The position numbers and the translations under genes were made by a program. Below are positions 54,057 through 64,000 of a stretch of 64,000 nt of DNA, piece after piece. Within the stretch, counting starts at the first letter, position 1; each line of letters opens with the position of its first letter. The stretch is from assembly GCA_031288475.1 (NCBI GenBank), contig JAITRJ010000034.1, positions 1-64,000 of the forward strand, read 5' to 3'. Under the pieces are notes generated by a model. That model had not been told where the DNA came from, made no database searches, and saw only the letters and a list, made by a program, of their open reading frames with translations. Source of the DNA: Helicobacteraceae bacterium. GTDB taxonomy: Bacteria > Campylobacterota > Campylobacteria > Campylobacterales > SZUA-545.

Positions 54057-55567
54057 TTTTTATCTCCTTCCCCTGTTGGACGCATCGCAGGAAAGAGGAG
54101 TACGTCTCTGATCGTTTCGCTGCCGGTCAGGATCATAGCGAGCCGATCGATGCCGATCCCCTCCCCCGCCGCTGGCGGCATTCCGTAGCTAAGCGCCGTA
54201 ATATAATCCTCATCCATAAACATTCCCTCGTCGTTGCCTCCCTCTTTTTCTTTTACCTGTTCCTTAAAACGGTTGTACTGATCGATCGGATCGTTCAACT
54301 CACTGAATCCGTTCGCTATCTCGTAGCCGCCGATAAAAAGTTCGAAACGATCGGCGAGAGCGGGATTGCGATCGTTTCTTCGCGCCAGAGGGGATATCTC
54401 GATCGGAAAGTCCGTAATAAATACGGGCGCTATGAGATTCTCCTCCACCAAACGATCGAACAGCCCGCCCTTGATCCTGCCGATCGTGTCGCTCTCCTTC
54501 ACCGCTATTCGCAGATCAAGCGCGATCCGTTTTAGCGCAACCGCATCGTTAAGATCACCCTCCGATATACCGCCAATCTCAATCAGAGCCCGATCATAAC
54601 TATAACGCTTAAACGGGACGCTGAGATCAATATCTCTGCCTTTGAAACAGACGGTTTTTACCCCCAAATCCCTCGTCAGTTCGGCAAACAGTTTTTCAGT
54701 CAGCACAATCAAATCGCTGCAAGTGTGATACGCCCAATAAAACTCGATCATCGTAAATTCGGGATTATGCGTTGAATCCATTCCCTCGTTTCTGAAACAG
54801 CGGTTTATTTCATAGACTGCCTCAAATCCGCCCACGATCAATCTTTTTAAGTACAGCTCTGGCGCGATCCGCAGAAACCTGTCAACGTTCAGCGCGTTGT
54901 GATGCGTGATGAACGGCCTGGCGTTTGCGCCCCCTGGAATCGGGTGCAGCATAGGCGTTTCCACCTCAACAAAGCCGTTTTTCTCAAAAAAATTTCGTAC
55001 GCTTGATATAAGCCTGCTGCGATAGATAAAGTTTTCCAGCACGCCTTCGTTCATTATAAGATCTAGATATCGCTGACGGCTTCGTGACTCAATATCCTGA
55101 ATACCATGAAATTTTTCCGGTAGCGGACGAATCGATTTGGTCAGCACTTTCAATGTTTTTATATGCAGCGTCAGTTCGCCCGTTTTGGTTAAGAAACCGT
55201 AACCCGCCGCTTCGATGATATCACCAACCTCTATGATCTTTTTCAGATCGTCGTAACGGCTTCCAAGTTCCGCCTGACTGATATAGAGCTGGAGCGAACC
55301 GCTCTGATCGGATATCTGAGCGAAAGAAACCTTGCCCATCACGCGAAGCAGCTTCAGCCGTCCCACGATGCTCACAACGCGGTTCTCATTCCTCTCGGCG
55401 CCACTTAGCAAATCAGCGTGTGTTTCACGGAATTGCGCCAAACTCATATCGCGGCGCACATCGTTATCAAACGGATTTTCGCCCAGTTCTCTCAGCTTGT
55501 TGAGCTTGCCTATTCTACCTTCTACATAGCTGTTTAAATCTGGTATCAACTCGCAACCTTGTTGCAT
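54053..55567 (-). CDS. lysS: lysine--tRNA ligase (class II)
   Basis: [65 protein letters not shown]; start uncertain because of overlap with fur. Confidence 0.95.
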   Translation of the reverse strand: MQQGCELIPDLNSYVEGRIGKLNKLRELGENPFDNDVRRDMSLAQFRETHADLLSGAERNENRVVSIVGRLKLLRVMGKVSFAQISDQSGSLQLYISQAELGSRYDDLKKIIEVGDIIEAAGYGFLTKTGELTLHIKTLKVLTKSIRPLPEKFHGIQDIESRSRQRYLDLIMNEGVLENFIYRSRLISSVRNFFEKNGFVEVETPMLHPIPGGANARPFITHHNALNVDRFLRIAPELYLKRLIVGGFEAVYEINRCFRNEGMDSTHNPEFTMIEFYWAYHTCSDLIVLTEKLFAELTRDLGVKTVCFKGRDIDLSVPFKRYSYDRALIEIGGISEGDLNDAVALKRIALDLRIAVKESDTIGRIKGGLFDRLVEENLIAPVFITDFPIEISPLARRNDRNPALADRFELFIGGYEIANGFSELNDPIDQYNRFKEQVKEKEGGNDEGMFMDEDYITALSYGMPPAAGEGIGIDRLAMILTGSETIRDVLLFPAMRPTGEGDKN

Positions 55568-55989
55568 TCTTCGCATACACCGTGAATTTGAAGTATATGC
55601 CATTTTATAATGAAATTGTGATTATTTGCGATAACAGACTGCCGTTCTTCGATTTTATCATCAGTAAATTCGATCATCTTGCGGCATTTATCGCATATCA
55701 TATGATCGTGATGCTCTTTGATGCCAAATTCATACTTCTTGCCGTCTACGCCGAAACTGATACTTGTAATGATTTTTTCGATCTCCAAAAGAGCAAGCGT
55801 TCTGTATATAGTGGCGATACCGATTTTCGGTTCTTTAATCTTGTTGCGGAGGTCTTCCGGCGTGAAATGTCCTTTGCTGTTGTAGCAAAATCGCAGAATA
55901 GCCTCTCTTTGCGTTGTGAATTTAAGCGAGTTGCTTTTCAATATTTCTTTGAATCGAGACAAAAGCTTGGGATATGAAACAGTTTTCAT
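55546..55989 (-). CDS. fur: ferric uptake regulator
   Basis: SLKFTTQREAILRFCYNSKGHFTPEDL; IATIYRTLALLE; EHHDHMICDKCRKMIEF; CEECN. Confidence 0.93.
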   Translation of the reverse strand: MKTVSYPKLLSRFKEILKSNSLKFTTQREAILRFCYNSKGHFTPEDLRNKIKEPKIGIATIYRTLALLEIEKIITSISFGVDGKKYEFGIKEHHDHMICDKCRKMIEFTDDKIEERQSVIANNHNFIIKWHILQIHGVCEECNKVAS

Positions 55990-56645
55990 CCTGAACTCTC
56001 CTCGCTGGTGTTTTCTTCAAGCTCTTCAAGAATTTCCTGCACCTTCGCGGCGCTTTCCTCTACCTTCTCTTTAATCTCCTGCGTCTTTTCGATTACCCTA
56101 ACGGTTCCCTCTTCCACTTTCTGTTCAAGCTTTTGAAGCGTTTTTTGCGCGTCATACTTAAAGAGAAGCGAACCTACCTTTTTAAGCGCCGGATACATAA
56201 AGCTGCTGTCGAACTTCCTATCCATCCAGCCGCCGACGCTGTTATTGAGGCTAAAAGCGTAAAAGATGACGGAAAAGATGAAAAACACCTTGAATGTTCC
56301 AATAAAAAATCCGCACAGACGATCGATGATGAGCGCTTTTTTGCGTATTTCACCGCTTTGTCTGGCGCGTATGAAATGCGCTATCAGATAGCCCAGCAGA
56401 AAACAAACGCCCCAGCAAACCGCAAAAAGCAGGACAAAGCCGGTAAGCTGCATAACCCCCGCGGAGAAAGAGAGGTTAAAGTATTCCACCGCCCATCTGC
56501 CAACGGACATTCCGAGTCTTGAACCTAAAACGATGCCCAGTACAACGCCTACGAGAGAAAAAGCCTCCCTGATCGCACCCCGTAAAAAGCCCCGTACCCC
56601 TAAAACTGCGATCAGAATAAGAACGATTATGTCCAGCGCGCTCAA
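55986..56645 (-). CDS. CvpA family protein
   Basis: ALDIIVLILIAVLGVRGFLRGAIREAFSLVGVVLGIVLGSRLG; upstream of fur. Confidence 0.9.
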   Translation of the reverse strand: MSALDIIVLILIAVLGVRGFLRGAIREAFSLVGVVLGIVLGSRLGMSVGRWAVEYFNLSFSAGVMQLTGFVLLFAVCWGVCFLLGYLIAHFIRARQSGEIRKKALIIDRLCGFFIGTFKVFFIFSVIFYAFSLNNSVGGWMDRKFDSSFMYPALKKVGSLLFKYDAQKTLQKLEQKVEEGTVRVIEKTQEIKEKVEESAAKVQEILEELEENTSEESSG

Positions 56646-56648
56646 CCG

Positions 56649-57620
56649 TCAATCCTCAATCACGTGAATCGCGTTTGTGCCGAGTTTCGGCAGCAGATCG
56701 AGCGTGTTCTCAGCTCTTCTGCAGAGCAAATCGACCGTGTCGGCGGCGCGGTGCGGGACGATAGCGGCGCTGATCGTTACGTTGACTACCTGATCGGCAT
56801 AAACAAGCTTGCTTGCCTCTACGCGACTTCTGACTCTACCCGAAGCCACGTAAGCGCCCTGCTTGTCCATCCGATTGAACACTACGCAGAAGATCGATTC
56901 ATAGCCCTGCTTTTTTTCGTCGTAACGATAAATGCGGTTGTCGCTTCTAATCGTCGCCTGAAGGCTTTTTGCCATAAAGAGCAGGACCTTCTCCATAACG
57001 ACATATCCAAAATGATCCTTAAGCTGTTCATAGTTATCTATCGTAAACATAGCGATCCACAGATCGAGATTGCGATTGTGTCCCGCTTCCAGAATCTGCT
57101 CCAGATGCCGCCTCAGAAACGTCGAGGTGCGTAATCTCGTAAGAGGATCGACAAAACTGTTCATCTCGATCTTTTCAAGATCGTTCTCCAGCTTCAAAAT
57201 TGTGCTTTCGGCCTTTTTAATCTCGCTCGTAAGCCCTATGTACTGCGCTCGAAGCTCATCGACGATCGAAACCGGCACGAGCTGATCCGATTCAAGCGTC
57301 GCGAGATCCAACGTGGCGCCTTGACTGCTCATAATCTCCCTTAGTTTTATTGTTGTTTCGGAGTACTCACGCAGCGAGCTGTGAGCGAAGTATATGGACT
57401 CTTCCAGACTTTTGTTGACAGTTAAAATTTCCAATTGCTCCGCCCGCTTGCTAATCTCTTCCGCAATCTCCTTATCGCACTTCTTCACCAGATCGGCAAA
57501 AGCCTTCGAGTAGTAACACGGCAGCGCTGGAGTGTTGGTTTTTTCCAGAAGCTCAAGCGTCTCCCTTGATATCCTTTTGACGTTTTCCTCAAGATCGCTT
57601 AGCACCATTTGTCGCCTCAA
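56649..57620 (-). CDS. diguanylate cyclase-like (GGDEF) protein with degenerate active site
   Basis: NSFVDPLTRLRTSTFLRRHLEQIL...FTIDNYEQLKDHFGYVVMEKVLLFMAKSLQATIRSDNRIYRYDEKKQGYESIFCVVF; GGDEF signature not conserved. Confidence 0.85.
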   Translation of the reverse strand: MRRQMVLSDLEENVKRISRETLELLEKTNTPALPCYYSKAFADLVKKCDKEIAEEISKRAEQLEILTVNKSLEESIYFAHSSLREYSETTIKLREIMSSQGATLDLATLESDQLVPVSIVDELRAQYIGLTSEIKKAESTILKLENDLEKIEMNSFVDPLTRLRTSTFLRRHLEQILEAGHNRNLDLWIAMFTIDNYEQLKDHFGYVVMEKVLLFMAKSLQATIRSDNRIYRYDEKKQGYESIFCVVFNRMDKQGAYVASGRVRSRVEASKLVYADQVVNVTISAAIVPHRAADTVDLLCRRAENTLDLLPKLGTNAIHVIED

Positions 57621-57681
57621 TTATTTGGATATAGTTAAGGCAATTATACTCTCCAAAGCCCTTAGCCTCTATAATTGATCG

Positions 57682-58734
57682 ATGAGTAAACGGATTGGCA
57701 ATCAAGAGGCGCTGGAACTTTTAGAGGGCGGCTCGCTTCTGGAGATAGGCTCCATAGCGCTGGAGAAGAAGCGTGAAAAGCACGGCGGGCGCGAAACGAC
57801 TTTCGTGATTGACCGCAATATCAACTACACCAATATATGTCATATCGGCTGTAAATTCTGCGCTTTTCACAAAAGCATTAACGAAGATGGCGGCTATATC
57901 CTGCCCTATGAGACGATCGATCAAAAGATCAAGGAACTGCTCGCGATCGGCGGAACGCAGATACTTTTTCAAGGCGGCGTTCATCCAAATCTGGATATTA
58001 ATTACTACGCCGATCTGGTAAGCCATATACGGGGAGAATTCCCCGCGATCGACATTCACGGCTTCTCAGCGGTGGAAATCGCCTACATCGCCAAAAAAAG
58101 CGGTGTCGCCACAATTGAGGTGTTAAGACAGCTCAATGAGCGCGGAATGGAGTCTATGCCTGGCGCGGGGGCGGAGATTTTAAGCGATCGGGTGCGCTCT
58201 TTTGTCAGTCCAAGAAAGGTGAGCAAAGAGGAGTGGCTGAGAATCCACAAAGAGGCGCACTCGCTCGAAATGACCACGAGCGCTACGATGGTATTCGGGC
58301 TTGGAGAGAGCAATCGGGAGATTATTGAGCATTTGGAATGCCTGCGCGTTTTGCAGGACGAAACGGGAGGATTCACCGCCTTTATACTCTGGAGCTATCA
58401 GCCAGACTTCACGCCGCTGCAAAAGATCCGTCCTGATCTGATCAGGCAAAGTTCCAATCGTTATCTGCGCCTCCTGGCGCTTTCACGCGTCTACCTGGAT
58501 AACTTTCAGAACATCCAGTCAAGCTGGGTTACGCAGGGCAGTTACATCGGACAGCTTGCGCTCCGCTTCGGCGCGAACGATCTTGGCAGTACAATGATGG
58601 AAGAGAATGTTGTGGCGGCGACGGGCTGCTCGCACTCAATGGCAACGGACGAAATGGTCGCGCTGATCAAAGGGGTGGGTGAGATACCCGTTCAGCGAAA
58701 TACCCGCTATAAACATATAAGGAGATTTGCGTGA
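57682..58734 (+). CDS. mqnC: cyclic dehypoxanthinyl futalosine synthase
   Basis: radical SAM NICHIGCKFCAFHK; GGTQILFQGGVHPNLDINYYADL; TTSATMVFGLGE. Confidence 0.95.
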   Translation: MSKRIGNQEALELLEGGSLLEIGSIALEKKREKHGGRETTFVIDRNINYTNICHIGCKFCAFHKSINEDGGYILPYETIDQKIKELLAIGGTQILFQGGVHPNLDINYYADLVSHIRGEFPAIDIHGFSAVEIAYIAKKSGVATIEVLRQLNERGMESMPGAGAEILSDRVRSFVSPRKVSKEEWLRIHKEAHSLEMTTSATMVFGLGESNREIIEHLECLRVLQDETGGFTAFILWSYQPDFTPLQKIRPDLIRQSSNRYLRLLALSRVYLDNFQNIQSSWVTQGSYIGQLALRFGANDLGSTMMEENVVAATGCSHSMATDEMVALIKGVGEIPVQRNTRYKHIRRFA

Positions 58735-60017
58735 TACGCGCTCTTTTCGCGGTACTTTTACTTCAAGGAATATTAATGGCAATCATAATCGACTCTGCCC
58801 AGGACAGGCCGCTTCTTCTTGAAAGCGATCATAAGCTGCCAATCGTCTATATGCAGATTGTTTTCCTCGGCAGCGGCTCTATAAGCGATGGTAATCTCGC
58901 CGGACTCGCCTCCCTGAGCGCCGATCTGCTGGAGGAGGGAACGAAAAAACTCGGCGTCATCGCCTTTGCCGAAAAGCTGGAAGAGCGGGCGATCCGCTTT
59001 GGCGTCAACGTCGGGCGGGAGACGCTAAGTATCGATCTAAGCTCGCTGAAAGCGCAGTTTGGCGAGGGTTTCGATCTGCTCAAAAGCCTCTTAGCCGATC
59101 CTAACCTCACCGAAAAGACCCTCGTCAAAATAAAAGAACAGGCGATCGGCGAACTTAGCCGTAAACAAAGCGATTTTGACTATGTGGCAGAGGAGGGGCT
59201 GAGAGAACTTCTGTTTGAGGGAAGCGCTCTGGCGTTGCCAACGACGGGGACAGCAGAGAGTATAGCCCAAATCAAGCTGGAAAACATCAGGCGGTTTTTG
59301 AAAACGGCGATCGCGCGCGATCGCGCCGTTGTGCTTTTTGGCGGCGACATCACTCTGGAAGAGGCAAAGCAATATGCCAATTCCGTACTTACAACGCTTC
59401 CACATGGCAGCGTTAAAGAGATCAAGTTTATCGCCGCGGGCAACGCGGGCAGAGTGAAAACCGCTGTCAAAAACAGCGAACAGGCATATATTTATTTCGG
59501 CGCGCCCTTTGATATGCCCTTCGACAGCGAAGAATCCTACAAAGCTACGGTCGCTTCGTTTATTCTGGGCGGAAGCGGCTTCGGATCGCGGCTGATGGAG
59601 GAGATCAGGGTTAAGAGAGGGCTTGCCTACAGCGCCTATTCGTACACCTCGCTTGGGCAGACGAGCAGTACGTTCAAAGGGCATTTACAAACCAAGCTGG
59701 AGTCACAGGAAGAGGCAAAGAAGATCGTTTTGGCGGTGGTCAAAGAGTTTGTGCAAAAGGGCGCGACGCAAAAGGAGCTGGACGAGGCGAAACGGTTTCT
59801 GCTCGGTTCCGAGCCGTTGCGCAACGAAACAATGAACGGCCGGCTAAACCGCGCCTTTGGAGACTTTTACCGCAAAAAACCGATGGGCTGGAGCTCGGAT
59901 CAGCTTCAAAAGATCGGGGAGCTTACGCTGAAAGAGCTTAACGACTTTATCGCGGCGCACTCAGAAATCCTGAATCTAAGTTTCTTTATCGTTACAAACA
60001 GGGCAACCAGCCAATAG
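58731..60017 (+). CDS. M16 family peptidase-like exported protein
   Basis: M16-fold sequence (GSGSISDGNLAGLASLSADLLEEGT; ILGGSGFGSRLMEEIRVKRGLAYSAYSY) without canonical HxxEH. Confidence 0.88.
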   Translation: MIRALFAVLLLQGILMAIIIDSAQDRPLLLESDHKLPIVYMQIVFLGSGSISDGNLAGLASLSADLLEEGTKKLGVIAFAEKLEERAIRFGVNVGRETLSIDLSSLKAQFGEGFDLLKSLLADPNLTEKTLVKIKEQAIGELSRKQSDFDYVAEEGLRELLFEGSALALPTTGTAESIAQIKLENIRRFLKTAIARDRAVVLFGGDITLEEAKQYANSVLTTLPHGSVKEIKFIAAGNAGRVKTAVKNSEQAYIYFGAPFDMPFDSEESYKATVASFILGGSGFGSRLMEEIRVKRGLAYSAYSYTSLGQTSSTFKGHLQTKLESQEEAKKIVLAVVKEFVQKGATQKELDEAKRFLLGSEPLRNETMNGRLNRAFGDFYRKKPMGWSSDQLQKIGELTLKELNDFIAAHSEILNLSFFIVTNRATSQ

Positions 60018-60018
60018 A

Positions 60019-61788
60019 ATGTCAAACGCGATCGCCGCCGCACTCCTGATTCCCCGCGCGTGGCGCGATCTGCGGCTCAAACCATCTCCGGAGATTGACG
60101 CTTCATGCGCGACAAAAGCGCGGGTGATTCAGTGCAGAGAGTCGCCGAAAACCTTTATCGTACATCTCTTCTCGCTTACGTGGGGCGTTTATGTGAGCGC
60201 CGTTTATTTTCACGCGAAAGGGTGGCAGAAGACGCAGTTTTCCACAGGCAGGGAGCTGATTCTTTTCGGCCTGACACGGCGCGGTATAGGCGGACTGGAA
60301 ATGATTCAACCAATCGTTGTCTCTCAAACAGGCGCGATCTCCCCTGTGTATAAACGCAAAATGGCAAAGGAAGCGCTCTCTCTGATCTCCGTCGCCGCGC
60401 TTGAAAAGGAAGGACTGCCGCGCGATGTCGCTGAAACGCTCTGCAATCTGCACTTTCCCCAGACCATGCCGAATTTAAGCAGCCGTTCGGTCTCATACGC
60501 ACTGAAATTCGCCGAAATATTCAACTTTTTAAGGCAGCTTAACGCCAAAAAGCGCGATTTGCCGTCGCTGGCCCGGATAGAAGCCGATCCCGCGCCGTTT
60601 ATCAGAAACCTGCCGTTTTCCCTGACAGATGATCAGCTTGGCGCGATCGAGGATTGCAGGAACGATCTCGCAAAGCCGGTACAGGCGCGGCGGCTGATTG
60701 TGGGCGACGTAGGCTGCGGCAAAACGGCGGTGATGCTCGCGGTGGCGTTTATGGCAAAAAAGGCGGTCATAATGGTGCCCACTACGCTGCTTGCCGCGCA
60801 GATATACGAGGAGGCGGGAAAGCTGCTTAAAGACCTCCTCTCGATCTCGTTGGTAACGGCAGGCGCTGGAAGCAAAAGCGAGGGATTAAGCGCCGCCGAT
60901 CTGCTGATCGGAACGCACGCGCTCCTGCACCAAGTTCTGCCGCGGGTTCCATGCGTGATGATCGACGAACAGCACCGTTTTGGCACGAATCAGCGCAAGC
61001 TGCTTGGCGAGCTGACAAGCGGCAGGGGGGGGAAACCGCATATTTTTCAGTTCTCCGCAACGCCGATTCCGCGCACGCTAGCGATGATCGAAAGCGCGCT
61101 TCTTGACATCTCGACGATCAAAACGGCGCCATTTGTAAAACGGACGACGACAAAGGTGATCGATAAAGCGAGTTTCAAAGAGCTGATCGGGGCGATCAGG
61201 GACGAGATCGCGGCGAATAACCAGGTGCTGATTGTATATCCGCTGATCGAAGCAAGCGGGGCAAACGAATATCAGAGTCTGGAAGAGGCACAGGGTTTCT
61301 GGTTTAAAAACTTTGAAAACGTCTATGTAACGCACGGGAAAGACAGAGAAAAAGAACGGATAATCCTCTCTTTCCGCGACAACGGAAGCATACTGCTTGC
61401 CACGACGGTGGTCGAAGTTGGGATCAATCTGCCGCGCCTTACGACCGTCGTAGTGGTGGGCGCGGAAAGGCTCGGTCTTGCCACACTGCACCAGCTTCGC
61501 GGCAGGGTCGGGCGCATGGGGCAGAACAGCCGCTGTTTTTTCTACACGAACCATATTCAAAACGAACGCCTGCGCGCCCTTGCTGAAACAATGGACGGCT
61601 TTGAGGTAGCAGAACTGGACCTGAAAAACAGAATGTGCGGCGATCTTTTAAGCGGCGAGTTTCAAAGCGGCGCGGCGTTTAACTATTTCGATCTGGCTGA
61701 TGACGAGGAAATTTTGGCAGCGGCGAAAAAGAGAATCAGCCTTTGCCATACGCCTGAGCGTATGGCGGGCGCGGCTATTTCACATTGA
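60019..61788 (+). CDS. recG: ATP-dependent DNA helicase RecG
   Basis: GDVGCGKTAVMLAVAF; DEQHRFGTNQR; FSATPIPRTLAM; LHQLRGRVGRMGQNSRCFF. Confidence 0.93.
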   Translation: MSNAIAAALLIPRAWRDLRLKPSPEIDASCATKARVIQCRESPKTFIVHLFSLTWGVYVSAVYFHAKGWQKTQFSTGRELILFGLTRRGIGGLEMIQPIVVSQTGAISPVYKRKMAKEALSLISVAALEKEGLPRDVAETLCNLHFPQTMPNLSSRSVSYALKFAEIFNFLRQLNAKKRDLPSLARIEADPAPFIRNLPFSLTDDQLGAIEDCRNDLAKPVQARRLIVGDVGCGKTAVMLAVAFMAKKAVIMVPTTLLAAQIYEEAGKLLKDLLSISLVTAGAGSKSEGLSAADLLIGTHALLHQVLPRVPCVMIDEQHRFGTNQRKLLGELTSGRGGKPHIFQFSATPIPRTLAMIESALLDISTIKTAPFVKRTTTKVIDKASFKELIGAIRDEIAANNQVLIVYPLIEASGANEYQSLEEAQGFWFKNFENVYVTHGKDREKERIILSFRDNGSILLATTVVEVGINLPRLTTVVVVGAERLGLATLHQLRGRVGRMGQNSRCFFYTNHIQNERLRALAETMDGFEVAELDLKNRMCGDLLSGEFQSGAAFNYFDLADDEEILAAAKKRISLCHTPERMAGAAISH

Positions 61789-62230
61789 TTTGTTTTGCGC
61801 CTTTTGGCTGAATCTTCGGCAGCGTCAGCGTTAAAACGCCGTTTTTATAGGCGGCTTCGATCTTTTCGGGATCGGTGTTGTCGGGCAGGCTGAAGCGCCG
61901 CTCAAACCGTCCATAGCGGCTTTCAAGGCGGTAAAAGTCTTCCTCCTTCACCTCTTCTTCAAATTTCCTCTCACCGCTTATGGAAAGGATTTTCTCCTTC
62001 AGATCTACGGTGATCGCGTCCTTATCCACCCCAGGCAGATCGATTTGAATCAGGTACGCGTCGCTGTTTTCACGGGTATTTACCGCGGGACTGAACGACG
62101 AGAGATTGGGAGCGGAATCGCTCCTTTCGCTGAGCGCCTCAATTTGGCGGCGCAGTTCCAAAAACGGATCGAATCTTTGCAGTGTCATCTGTAACTCCTT
62201 ATGTCTGTATTTAGCACTAGATGACTTCAA
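61775..62230 (-). CDS. Hsp20/alpha-crystallin small heat shock protein
   Basis: DAYLIQIDLPGVDKDAITVDLKEKILSISGERKFEEE...FSLPDNTDPEKIEAAYKNGVLTLTLPK. Confidence 0.95.
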   Translation of the reverse strand: MKSSSAKYRHKELQMTLQRFDPFLELRRQIEALSERSDSAPNLSSFSPAVNTRENSDAYLIQIDLPGVDKDAITVDLKEKILSISGERKFEEEVKEEDFYRLESRYGRFERRFSLPDNTDPEKIEAAYKNGVLTLTLPKIQPKGAKQINVK

Positions 62231-62487
62231 GTGCTAAATGAAGTATATAACATTGAGCCTATCACTGTCAAGTCTTTTGCAAAAAAATTTTCATAGTCTG
62301 TCTAAATTGCCCCTCTCCTCCCCAACAACGTAAGGCGTTAAGCAATTACGCAGGGGGAGTCGGATTGCCACGCACGCCCCCGCAATGACAGCAGGAAGCG
62401 GCGGCGGCAAGCTAACGCTGTAAGGTTAGCGTCTGACAAACCGATCAATATGGTCGCGCTCCCGTCGCTCCATTCCAATATAGCCTC

Positions 62488-62765
62488 CTAATACTCTTTG
62501 CCGCCGACGACTTTCAGATAAAGAGCGCCAACATTGTCGTGGGAAACCGGCGTTTCAAGCGCCGTTTTATATGAAGTTACCGCGGTTGTAGCTGCAGCGT
62601 TTTTGGTCAGCGTAATTGAGTGCTTGACATAATATTGCGTTCCGAATAAGAACCGAATACGTCGGTAAAATCGGAGTCCGTAGGTGAGCGTGAACCTTCA
62701 CCGTTTATCAACCTAATATCAATATCATAACCTTGGGTAAAACCCTTGCTGCCCGTTAGCGAGAC
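62488..62765 (-). pseudogene. C-terminal relic of an exported/porin-like protein with one frameshift
   Basis: own translation: VSLTGSKGFTQGYDIDIRLINGEGSRSPTDSDFTDVFGSYSER // QYYVKHSITLTKNAAATTAVTSYKTALETPVSHDNVGALYLKVVGGKEY*; frame change near 62633. Confidence 0.4.
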
Positions 62766-63310
62766 TCAAATGCGCTCCAGACCGAACAGGACAAAGTATT
62801 GTCCGCAAGGAGAAGCAAGATGCTAGTGCATAGCCGCCCCCCCATACCGCTCAATCTGTGTAGGTAAAAGCAGGAACAATCTTGCGCTATCGTGGCATCC
62901 GCGCAATCCTTGTAATTCGCGTCAAACCATAGTGCCGCGATCAGCGTGGGCAAATTGGGGACACCGAATTGAAACGCGGTTTCCCCCGCGGTTTCCTCAC
63001 TACGAAACATTTTTAATCGCGGGCGGCTACGGGTTTGACGCGGTTCAATGTGAAATACGGGGGTGCATTTTCGATCGGCAAATCGGTATGGATCGCGCTT
63101 GGGAAGACGGTTGTGCGGTTAGCGCACAAAAAACAGATTTCAAAGATTTTTAAGGTTTTTATCAAGTTCGATCGATCCCTCTTGCACACTCGTCGTCAGA
63201 TGCATAAAGCCTCATGGACTAGTTATCTCGCCGCGGCTGACGAAGCAAATTGTGCAACTCGGTATGCATTTTGTTGCGCATTTTCGCAAGCTTACGCGTA
63301 TTCGGAAAAA

Positions 63311-63652
63311 CTAAATCCGGCTTTCATACGCAAGGTTGATATTGAAGTTGTCGAGATAGACGACGCCGACGGTTCTGCCGTAGCGGTCGGTTTCGATTGT
63401 AACGACGCGGATATACTCGCCAGCTATTGTCGCGCTCAAAACGCGCCGCGCCGATTCGCCGTATGGCTGCTTCTTTTCGGGCGCGTCAATGCAGTTCAAG
63501 CGCGTTCGTATCGTTTCGCCGCTGTCGGTTTTGAAGTCGATGGTGTCGCCGTCGATAACGCGGCTGGCGACGCCGTATATCAAATCGTCTTGCTTTGGAA
63601 CGCAGGCGGCGAGCAGGAACGCGGCGGCGAGAGAGACGGCAAAGGCGAGCAC
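63311..63652 (-). pseudogene. thermonuclease (SNase-like) lipoprotein, C-terminally truncated
   Basis: GTG-initiated lipoprotein leader VLAFAVSLAAAFLLAACVPKQ; GVASRVIDGDTIDFKTDSGETIRTRLNCIDAPEKKQPYGESARRVL...ETDRYGRTVGVVYLDNFNINLAYESRI* stops before the usual C-terminus. Confidence 0.7.
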
Positions 63653-63859
63653 TCTTTTCGATGGTGTCGCCGGCGAAGTCAAACAATATATAAGAGACGA
63701 ACGCGCAACGCTTCGCATTACTGGCTTGACGCGTAAAGGGGATATTGCGCGTAAAAACGACGCAAGGGGCGCGGAATCGCCGCGTTTTGATTGATGATAC
63801 GACGGCAAAACCGATATAATACGACTTGGCTGGTCTTGCGCAGGCAGAGTAAAAACGGT

Positions 63860-64000
63860 ATGAGGATTGACCGTTTGGATTTACAGAACCGCTATCTTAA
63901 AAGAGCGCGAGCGACGACTAGGTTAAATAAGGAGACAGATGAGCGTGGCCGAACGGTGTTTCAATTTCTAAAAAAATTTTTCGGCAGCGATGAACAGATC
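63860..64000 (+). CDS. start of an ORF running off the window edge
   Basis: MRIDRLDLQNRYLKRARATTRLNKETDERGRTVFQFLKKFFGSDEQI open to the end. Confidence 0.35.
   Translation, partial: MRIDRLDLQNRYLKRARATTRLNKETDERGRTVFQFLKKFFGSDEQI

Noticed and set aside
1-64000. CRISPR array, intact prophage, rRNA, tmRNA, known anti-phage system
   Set aside because: No regularly spaced repeats, phage structural genes, rRNA-like segments or defence gene clusters were seen on reading both strands

Overview
The window is 64 kb of a Campylobacterota (epsilonproteobacterial) type chromosome. This placement rests on gene content: an SdhA/SdhB/SdhE (CCG-type) complex with a neighbouring DUF5644-like protein, futalosine-pathway mqnC, and the block cvpA-fur-lysS-glyA-(DUF1882-like)-SPOR-aroE. 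It holds about 45 confidently recognisable genes plus one tRNA-Val(GAC). These are dense housekeeping operons (alaS; rplT-rpmI-infC-thrS; lspA-glmM; rpsT-prfA; clpS-clpA-aat-DUF5644-sdhABE; murF; prfB; panC-rimO-perR-ligA-mscS; nadC-flhB; aroE-trpE/pabB-SPOR-glyA-lysS-fur-cvpA; mqnC-M16-recG; hsp20). They are separated by several decayed low-coding stretches (1-1700, 8.8-10.1 kb, 17.1-17.7 kb, 18.7-19.3 kb, 30.6-31.6 kb, 45.3-48.4 kb, 62.3-63.9 kb). The decayed stretches contain a recognisable ISAzo13-type transposase relic, a frameshifted secreted-protein relic, a porin-like relic and a truncated nuclease. The most interesting signal is the protein translationally coupled to sdhA (24465-25439). 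By hand alignment it is a full-length SdhB homologue that has lost the Fe-S cysteines, with a C-terminus that aligns without gaps to the second CCG domain of the neighbouring SdhE. Other signals are strong apparent enrichment of the HIP1-like palindrome GCGATCGC, a G11 homopolymer tract, and exact direct repeats. I found no CRISPR array, intact prophage or intact mobile element.
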